DNA of 58,841 nt from Herbinix sp. (GTDB taxonomy: Bacteria; Bacillota; Clostridia; Lachnospirales; Lachnospiraceae). The notes beneath the pieces are model-generated. The model saw only the letters and a program-made list of their open reading frames with translations, had not been told where the DNA came from and did no database searches. The translations under genes were made by a program, and so were the position numbers. The DNA is taken from contig JARBTJ010000025.1 in NCBI GenBank assembly GCA_029240245.1, positions 1-58,841 of the forward strand, given 5' to 3'. Each line of letters opens with the position of its first letter. Position 1 is the stretch's first letter. Shown one piece after another: positions 52,849 through 58,841 of the stretch.

Positions 52849-54640
52849 AAAATCTTCATTATCCATGGTAGTACAGGTGATTCGTTATTTCTATGCCAAA
52901 GCCTTTCGTGTAAAGCCCGTTTATTTATTCATAATCATCTGCCAGACGCTATTAAAGGCATCCCTGCCGTTTATTAATACCATATTTCCGGCACTCATTA
53001 TTGATCAATTGGTAGGCGACCGGAATTTGAATCGGCTGATTCTTTATATAGCAATTATAGTCGGTGGAAATGGTTTGGGTAATATTGTGTTGGAGGCCTT
53101 AAAATGCGGTATCGAGGGAGTGGAAGACGACTTGAACAGGCATTTTGACATGCTCTTAAGTAAAAGAGCACTTAGTTTGGATTTTGAACAGACGGAAGAT
53201 CCGGAGGTCAGGGATCAATTAGAAAAGGCAGAGCAGGCAATGACAATGCATACCGGCGGAATCGCCGGACCAACACACAGCCTGGTAGGGATCGTATCCT
53301 CCATTATCACTTTTGCAGGAGCAGGTGCAATCATTTTCACCAGTTCCTGGTGGCTTATCTTATTCATTGTCATATCCATGACCATATCAGCCCATTTGAA
53401 CAGTAAAATCAATCAGATAGAATTAAAATATTTCGATTGGACAACGAAAATCAACCGAAGATTTTACTACCTGCTGGGTGATCTGCCTGATTTTCGTCAT
53501 GGAAAGGATATCCGATTGTTTGGCTCTGCGGACATGATCCAGGAAAAGGGGGAAACTGCCGTAGCTGAGATCACCGGAGAACGGGTGAAGGAAGGAAGAG
53601 AAAAAAATCGTTACGGGCAGGCCGACAGCGTCGTTTCAACCATAAGCCAGGGTATGATTTATATCAATTTCGGTCTGTTAGCTATTCTTGGTCGTATTAC
53701 CTTAGGTGGTTTTACCATGCTGGTTGCGAGTGCTAATGTATTTTCAGACAGCGTAAGATCATTAATCAAATACAGTCTGGATATCGCGAAAAAAGCTTCA
53801 TATATGCAGGAATATATGAAATTTATGAGATCAGCGGATGCGTTGATAAAGAAGACTGTTCCTATCGTTCATAACGGAGCTTATGAATTTGAATTTAAAA
53901 ATGTATGTTTTCGATATCCAAGAAGTGATAGCTATGTCATTCAGGATTTGAATTTAAAACTATCCTCCGGTGAGCATTTATCCATCGTAGGTTTGAACGG
54001 TGCAGGCAAAACTACATTTGTGAAATTACTATGTCGTTTATATGATGTTACCGAGGGTGAAATACTGCTAAATGGGATTAACATCAAGGAATTTGATTAC
54101 CGTGAATATTTAGGGTTGTTCTCTGTCGTATTCCAGGATTTCAAACTGCTTGCTTATTCTATCCGGGATAATATCGTATTTGATAATCGCAAACAAAAGC
54201 GTGAGGAGGAGATTCTCGAATTTGTTAAGCTTTCCGGTGTAGAAGATAAAATCAATTCCTTAGAGAAGGGACTGGATACCATCCTCTATAAAATGTTTGA
54301 TGAAAATGGAATAGAGCCCTCGGGAGGTGAGGCCCAGAAAATCGCAATCGCCAGGGCGTTAGCTAAGGATGCCCCCATTGTTATTCTGGATGAGCCGACA
54401 GCAGCACTGGACCCAATCGCTGAATTTGAGATCTATAACAGCTTTCACCGGTTGGTTGGGAATAAGTCAGCCGTATACATTTCACATCGCTTATCAAGCT
54501 GCCGGTTTTCAGATGTAATCGCAGTATTTGATGAAAATACACTCAAAGAATATGGCACCCATGATGAACTGGTTCATAAAGAGGGAGGTATCTATGCCTC
54601 GATGTTTGAGGCTCAGGCGCAGTATTACGTAGAGGCATAA
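52838..54640 (+). CDS. Heterodimeric ABC exporter subunit 2
   Basis: A 600-residue partner of subunit 1. The ATG at 52838 follows GGAGGAGAAGGAGG and overlaps the end of subunit 1. About six membrane helices are followed by an ATPase domain with Walker A GLNGAGKTT, a degenerate-start signature EPSGGEAQKIAIARAL (the canonical Leu is replaced by Pro), and Walker B IVILDEPTAALD. In heterodimeric exporters one ATP site is often catalytically weak, and this signature may mark that. It ends with QAQYYVEA; two further copies of a similar tail are found just past the stop. Confidence 0.9.
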   Translation: MNNKKSSLSMVVQVIRYFYAKAFRVKPVYLFIIICQTLLKASLPFINTIFPALIIDQLVGDRNLNRLILYIAIIVGGNGLGNIVLEALKCGIEGVEDDLNRHFDMLLSKRALSLDFEQTEDPEVRDQLEKAEQAMTMHTGGIAGPTHSLVGIVSSIITFAGAGAIIFTSSWWLILFIVISMTISAHLNSKINQIELKYFDWTTKINRRFYYLLGDLPDFRHGKDIRLFGSADMIQEKGETAVAEITGERVKEGREKNRYGQADSVVSTISQGMIYINFGLLAILGRITLGGFTMLVASANVFSDSVRSLIKYSLDIAKKASYMQEYMKFMRSADALIKKTVPIVHNGAYEFEFKNVCFRYPRSDSYVIQDLNLKLSSGEHLSIVGLNGAGKTTFVKLLCRLYDVTEGEILLNGINIKEFDYREYLGLFSVVFQDFKLLAYSIRDNIVFDNRKQKREEEILEFVKLSGVEDKINSLEKGLDTILYKMFDENGIEPSGGEAQKIAIARALAKDAPIVILDEPTAALDPIAEFEIYNSFHRLVGNKSAVYISHRLSSCRFSDVIAVFDENTLKEYGTHDELVHKEGGIYASMFEAQAQYYVEA

Positions 54641-54693
54641 TTGCAGAAGTATTATGTGGAAGCATATATACAGAAGTATTATGTGGAGGCATA
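54620..54693 (+). repeat. Triplicated tail sequence of the ABC gene
   Basis: CAGTATTACGTAGAGGCATA (54620-54639) is the end of the ABC coding sequence. CAGAAGTATTATGTGGAAGC occurs at 54644 and its near-identical copy at 54671. Both later copies would read QKYYVEA in frame, but lie after the stop codon. Confidence 0.8.
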
Positions 54694-55185
54694 AACTTCT
54701 TGATGCCGTTAGAACTTATATGGGCATCGGAAACTTAGCAGGTATTATTGAGATAGACGAAACCTTTTATACAGAATCATTTAAAGGAAATCATAAGAAA
54801 ACAAAACTTTTATTATGCCAAGGAAATCCAGAAAAAGAGGAAAGAAAACATACTCAGGGGCATAAGTCATGAACAAGTCTGTGTTACCTCTGCAATAGAC
54901 AGAAATGATTCTATTGTTCTGGAATGTGCATGTATGGGTAGGATTAGTTCTGCTGACCTTAAAAGAACCTACAATGGTAAAATAAATAGTCAGTTTATTA
55001 TATGTTCGGACAGTCATAAATCATATATTCAATTTACAAAGGATTTAATATTAGAGCATGTTCGTATAAAGACGGGAAGACATAAAAATGGTGTTTATCA
55101 TATTAATCATGTGAATTTACTGCATAGTAACCTCAAAGAATGGGTTAACTGTTTTCAACTACGAACAGGGAAAGAAGATTAAGTA
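54690..55185 (+). pseudogene. IS1595-like transposase remnant
   Basis: Fragments of an IS1595-type DDE transposase survive in several frames. IIEIDETFYTESFKGNHKK (about 54750-54800) is the first catalytic Asp block. MPRKSRKRGKKTYSG follows in another frame, GISHEQVCVTSAIDRNDS (from 54860) in a third, and SADLKRTYNGKINSQFIICS DSHKSYIQF, with the second Asp and NHVNLLHSNLKEWV, up to about 55185. At least two frameshifts are present, and both ends are missing, so it is dead. No terminal inverted repeats were found. It lies between an ABC gene and a broken NUDIX gene. Confidence 0.8.
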
Positions 55186-55649
55186 TAATATTAGTAGAGA
55201 ATAAGAGTGGGTATCAGTTATTAGAATACATTAAAATCGCTGAAAATGAAATCAATGAAAGGGACCAGTATAAGCCTATAACAGGTTCATTTGCATTAAT
55301 AAAGTGCGATGGTAAGTATTTAATAGCTTACAATAAATGGAGACAGCAATGGGAGTTTCCTGCTGGGAAGATTGAGCAAAATGAGACTTACAAAGAATGT
55401 GCAATTAGAGAGTTATTTGAAGAGACAAACCAAAGAGTTACTAATCTTGAATTCAAAGGGTTATTTAAGATATATGATAGGAATAAAAACCAAATAAGAT
55501 ATAGGACAGCTTTTTTTGCTGAGATTGACAAAATTATAGAGTTCAAAGAAAATAATGAAATAAATAAGATAATGTTATGGGATTTAAAAAGTAATATTGG
55601 ATATTTCGATGAAGTTGATAAAAAAATGTTAGAACTATGTGTCGTATAA
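55149..55649 (+). pseudogene. NUDIX hydrolase without a visible start codon
   Basis: An open frame from 55149 (after an in-frame stop at 55146) to the TAA at 55647 encodes a NUDIX-family hydrolase. Typical sequence begins about 55182 (SIILVENKSGYQLLEYIKI), and the NUDIX box is GKIEQNETYKECAIRELFEE plus TNQ, with the last Gly replaced by Asn. YNKWRQQWEFPAG before the box is typical. There is no ATG, GTG or TTG in frame before the box; the upstream frame runs into the transposase remnant. NUDIX enzymes hydrolyse nucleoside diphosphate derivatives. The gene probably lost its start by the adjacent rearrangement, unless a rare ATA or ATT start is used. Confidence 0.75.
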
Positions 55650-55751
55650 AATACCTTTCACTAATGTTAGCTTAAAAGGAGGGAAAATTCAAATCCCTCC
55701 TAATATTACAGTCCTAACCAATATTATTATCTAACAGAACTATATTAAATA

Positions 55752-55788
55752 ACAAGCCTTCGCGAAAATTGATGCTGCGAAGGCTTGT
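55752..55788. terminator. Terminator hairpin downstream of the phosphatase gene
   Basis: ACAAGCCTTCGC (55752-55763) is perfectly complementary to GCGAAGGCTTGT (55777-55788). Read leftwards it follows the phosphatase gene and is followed by TATTTAATATAG. Confidence 0.7.
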
Positions 55789-55843
55789 AAGAAAGACCTA
55801 TCATAACGGTTTTTCTTATTATTTTCATATAGTAGAGCAAATA

Positions 55844-56491
55844 TTATAATAAGGTCAGCAGCTCTCTTGGGGTATCGATTAAATAATCGGCTCCGGCTTC
55901 TCTTAAAACTTCACGAGAACGAAAGCCCCAGGTAACGCCGATACAAGGAATACCCGCATTTTTGGCAGTCTGGACATCTGTGTCGGAATCACCCACATAA
56001 ATCGTATTGCGTATATCAGAACCAAGCTCACGTATTGCCATAAAAACACTGTCGGGAGCGGGTTTACGTTTGACATCGGCAGATTCGCCGATTGCAACCG
56101 GGATCAGGTTACCAAAATAAGTACGGGACAGAGATTTGACTGCTGTATCATATTTGTTTGATACGATCCCTATTTTATAATTAAACCGGTTTAAATCCAG
56201 GAGGAGCTCCATGATCCCGTTGTAAGGTCGGGTTTTATTCTGCATATTATTCCTATAATGTTCTTTAAACAGCTCCAGAAAGTTGGTAACGTCCTCTTCC
56301 GTACATACTTCAGGTACAGCAGAACGAACTAAGGACCGGACCCCATTACCGACAAAGCGTTTTACTTCTTCAAGGCTTCTTTCGGCAAAACCCTTTTGAA
56401 GCAGGATATCATTTAAACTGTCACGCAGATCATCCAGGGTATTTAATAAGGTTCCATCGAGATCAAAAATAACAGTGGTATATTTCATCAT
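55844..56491 (-). CDS. HAD-IA phosphatase (phosphoglycolate phosphatase-like)
   Basis: A 215-residue haloacid-dehalogenase hydrolase of the Gph/PpaX group. Motif 1 is IFDLDGTLLNT, motif 2 is IVSNK, motif 3 is the Lys in KRKPAPDSVF, and motif 4 is YVGDSDTDVQTAKNAG. The small helical cap lies between motifs 1 and 2. Substrate could be phosphoglycolate, pyrophosphate or another small phosphate ester; the sequence does not tell. It stands alone, with a hairpin downstream. Confidence 0.9.
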   Translation of the reverse strand: MMKYTTVIFDLDGTLLNTLDDLRDSLNDILLQKGFAERSLEEVKRFVGNGVRSLVRSAVPEVCTEEDVTNFLELFKEHYRNNMQNKTRPYNGIMELLLDLNRFNYKIGIVSNKYDTAVKSLSRTYFGNLIPVAIGESADVKRKPAPDSVFMAIRELGSDIRNTIYVGDSDTDVQTAKNAGIPCIGVTWGFRSREVLREAGADYLIDTPRELLTLL

Positions 56492-57034
56492 TAACTTCCT
56501 TTCTCATCTATCAAGCATATTTATCATTTATCAAGGTGTATTTGTATAAATTGGGCGAATAATTAATAAAATAAACAATCATGAGGTATGAAAATAACTA
56601 AAAAAGTTTCAAAATTAGATATAATAGATAGTATATACTTAGTCCTTTTCAGAAAGCAAGCTATTTTTGTAGTAAAAGTTTATAATTGAAAGTTTTATCT
56701 GAGGAACAATATAATAGGTTAAGGACAACGAGCAAGACGAAAACAACAAGATCATGAAAATAACAATCATCATTACAAAGTCATAACACAAAGAGGGCAT
56801 TCTGAGTATCTGTAGATTGGATCAGCGAGGGGATCATGATACCTTATTTGATACATAGGAGTTCATAACTTTATAGCTTGAATATTCGAGGTATTATGTT
56901 ACAATTATCATGAAATGGAAAACATTACGGGAACCATAGAAATGGTAAATATAAATTACCATGAAATCCTATTATCATGTTTATGATAAAGCAGGATAAA
57001 TTAATCTTAGTGAAATGAAAGGCAGGGCACACTT
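56492..57034 (+). promoter_or_regulatory. fhs upstream region with repeated hairpins
   Basis: No gene is seen. A possible promoter is TTGAAT (around 56878), 16 bases, TACAAT (around 56900). Downstream, ATTAYCATGAAAT occurs at 56904-56916 and 56955-56967. ATGGTAA-TTACCAT (56942-56948/56956-56962) and TTATCAT-GTTT-ATGATAA (56972-56989) can form hairpins, and CCAT-AATGG (56934-56945) can form an alternative to the first. No known folate riboswitch was recognised. Confidence 0.4.
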
Positions 57035-58705
57035 ATGAAATCAGACATTCAAATCGCTCAGGAAGCAAAACTAAAGCATATTCGGAATGTTGCAGAAAAA
57101 CTGAATATATCGGAGGATGACCTTGAATTTTACGGCAAATACAAAGCAAAGCTTTCCGATGAATTATGGGAAAGAATAAAGGAGAATCCGGACGGCAAGC
57201 TGGTATTAGTTACAGCGATTAATCCTACCCCTGCCGGTGAAGGTAAAACAACGACGACGGTAGGTCTTGGACAGGCACTAGGACTTATGAATATAAAATC
57301 CGTTATTGCTCTTCGAGAGCCTTCCTTAGGTCCTTGTTTTGGTATTAAGGGCGGAGCAGCTGGCGGTGGATATGCCCAGGTTGTTCCCATGGAGGACTTG
57401 AACTTACATTTTACCGGGGATTTTCATGCGATTACTTCTGCGAATAATCTGCTTGCGGCAATGCTGGACAACCATATCCAACAAGGGAATACGTTAAATA
57501 TTGATACCAACCAGATTGTATGGAAACGCTGTGTCGATATGAATGACCGAGTACTACGTAATATTGTGGTAGGACTTGGCCGAAAAGCGGACGGAGTGGT
57601 GAGAGAGGATCATTTTATCATCACCGTAGCCTCTGAAATTATGGCTGTTTTATGCTTGGCAGAGGATAGGAAGGATTTAAAGGAAAGACTGGGACGAATG
57701 GTTGTTGCATATACCTATGACGGAAAACCGGTGACCGCAAAGCAAATAAATGCAGTAGGTTCTATGGCAGCCTTACTTAAGGATGCATTCAAACCGAATC
57801 TGATTCAGACGTTAGAGAATACACCTGCAATCATTCATGGCGGTCCCTTTGCGAATATCGCTCATGGCTGCAACAGCGTAAGAGCGACTAAAACGGCGTT
57901 AAAGCTTGCAGATGTGGTAGTGACGGAGGCTGGCTTCGGTGCAGACCTTGGTGCAGAGAAGTTCTTTGATATTAAATGCAGAATGGCAGGCCTCAAACCG
58001 GCTGCAGTAGTTCTGGTGGCTACGGTCAGAGCTTTAAAATATAATGGTGGCATTCCTAAGACGGATTTGTCCAAAGAAAATCTGGAGGCGTTAAAAATAG
58101 GTATTGTCAACCTTGAAAAGCATATCGAAAATCTCCAAAAATACGGCGTGCCCGTTGTAGTAACCTTAAATCGTTTTATCACTGACAGTGATGCTGAGCT
58201 TTCCTATGTTAAGGAATTTTGCGAAAGCCGTAACTGTGAGTTTGCTCTCAGCGAGGTATGGGAAAAGGGCGGAGAAGGCGGTATCGACTTAGCAACAAAG
58301 GTACTTAATACGATGGAAACTAAGAAGAGCAATTTCATGCCGTTATATCATGAGAAATTATCCATAAAGGAAAAAATCGCAGCCATTGCCATGGAAATCT
58401 ACGGTGCGGACGGTGTTACGTATGATCCGGCAGCGGAGAGTGCAATTAAAACAATTGAGGGCTTAGGCTATAATGAGCTTCCGGTATGTATGGCAAAGAA
58501 TCAATATTCCTTATCGGATGATGCTACGAAGCTTGGAAGACCGACCGGCTTTACCATCCATATCAGAGAAGTATATGTATCGGCCGGAGCAGGCTTTGTA
58601 GTGGCTATCACCGGTACGGTTATGACTATGCCCGGACTTCCGAAGGTACCCGCAGCGGAGGGTATTGATGTGGATGATGATGGCAGAATCACAGGTTTAT
58701 TTTAA
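57035..58705 (+). CDS. fhs: Formate-tetrahydrofolate ligase
   Basis: Fhs makes 10-formyl-tetrahydrofolate from formate, ATP and tetrahydrofolate, feeding one-carbon metabolism and, in acetogens, the Wood-Ljungdahl methyl branch. The 556-residue protein begins [16 protein letters not shown] and carries the P-loop-like block [22 protein letters not shown] (about 60-81), then [23 protein letters not shown] and [21 protein letters not shown]. The C-terminal section ends [25 protein letters not shown], as in the family. The ATG follows AAAGGCAGGG. It is transcribed alone in the window; its presence does not prove acetogenesis. Confidence 0.97.
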   Translation: MKSDIQIAQEAKLKHIRNVAEKLNISEDDLEFYGKYKAKLSDELWERIKENPDGKLVLVTAINPTPAGEGKTTTTVGLGQALGLMNIKSVIALREPSLGPCFGIKGGAAGGGYAQVVPMEDLNLHFTGDFHAITSANNLLAAMLDNHIQQGNTLNIDTNQIVWKRCVDMNDRVLRNIVVGLGRKADGVVREDHFIITVASEIMAVLCLAEDRKDLKERLGRMVVAYTYDGKPVTAKQINAVGSMAALLKDAFKPNLIQTLENTPAIIHGGPFANIAHGCNSVRATKTALKLADVVVTEAGFGADLGAEKFFDIKCRMAGLKPAAVVLVATVRALKYNGGIPKTDLSKENLEALKIGIVNLEKHIENLQKYGVPVVVTLNRFITDSDAELSYVKEFCESRNCEFALSEVWEKGGEGGIDLATKVLNTMETKKSNFMPLYHEKLSIKEKIAAIAMEIYGADGVTYDPAAESAIKTIEGLGYNELPVCMAKNQYSLSDDATKLGRPTGFTIHIREVYVSAGAGFVVAITGTVMTMPGLPKVPAAEGIDVDDDGRITGLF

Positions 58706-58841
58706 TCACAGGTTTTTTATGTGATATATTTATTTATCGAAGGCATAAAATTTCAGCATATAACTGGATAAGCCTCAGTATGATATAGAAGCAGGATTGA
58801 TTATTTGCAGATGATACAATAGATCAACCAAATTCATTATC

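Noticed and set aside
54781..55017. Minus-strand frame over the transposase remnant
   Set aside because: It is the antisense of IS1595-like sequence and has no ribosome site or family match.
57035..58705. Acetogenesis from the presence of fhs
   Set aside because: Formate-tetrahydrofolate ligase is common in non-acetogenic Clostridia, and no other Wood-Ljungdahl genes are in the window.

Overview
The window is a 58.8 kb piece of a low-GC Gram-positive chromosome. T-box leaders in front of thrS and metG, strong AGGAGG-type ribosome sites, a PadR/HAAS pair, a YlzJ-like gene beside a ClpP-like protease and ftsK, and the rimP-nusA-rnpM-L7Ae-infB-rbfA-nrnA-truB-ribF order all point to Clostridia, most likely Lachnospiraceae or Lachnospirales. 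No ribosomal RNA, tRNA, CRISPR array or prophage was seen; most of the window is core chromosome.

Layout. 1-3.4 kb: a membrane-anchored beta-propeller-like protein and a divergent HAAS/PadR pair with a visible promoter and candidate operator. 3.5-8.0 kb: an amino-acid ABC importer lacking its binding protein, then a three-gene ABC-2 exporter behind a long structured leader with a 10-residue reading frame. 8.1-17.8 kb: the translation/RNA operon rimP to ribF, closed by a terminator. 17.9-26.3 kb: an ABC exporter pair, a zinc-ribbon membrane protein, rpsO, a MATE efflux protein, a His-rich YmaF-like protein and pnp. 26.4-33.6 kb: a MacB/FtsX-type ABC protein, an M16 peptidase, an AIM24-like protein, a mutarotase-like protein and a Cof-type phosphatase. 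33.8-40.0 kb: T-box-thrS, T-box-metG and an O-acetylhomoserine sulfhydrylase. 40.2-43.0 kb: an AraC/GyrI regulator, a GyrI-like protein and an SPL-like radical SAM protein. 43.4-49.1 kb: ClpP-like protease, YlzJ, UppP and FtsK/SpoIIIE. 49-54.6 kb: two RimK-like ATP-grasp proteins and a heterodimeric ABC exporter. 54.6-55.7 kb: debris of an IS1595-like transposase and a NUDIX gene without a visible start codon. The end holds an HAD phosphatase and formate-tetrahydrofolate ligase.

Most unusual features. (1) infB has a very long Gln/Gly-rich repeat domain interrupted by a 7-bp tandem duplication that shifts the reading frame. (2) A family of about 148-bp inverted-repeat elements (called MITE-A here) occurs five times; one copy, flanked by a 15-bp target duplication, has displaced the stop codon of the mutarotase-like gene and added nine residues. 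(3) A second family of about 120-bp palindromes (MITE-B) sits just after three genes. (4) The ABC-2 exporter leader looks like an attenuation device. (5) The ClpP-like protease carries a long Asn/Ser/Gln-rich N-terminal region. Family assignments rest on motifs read by eye; no database search was possible.
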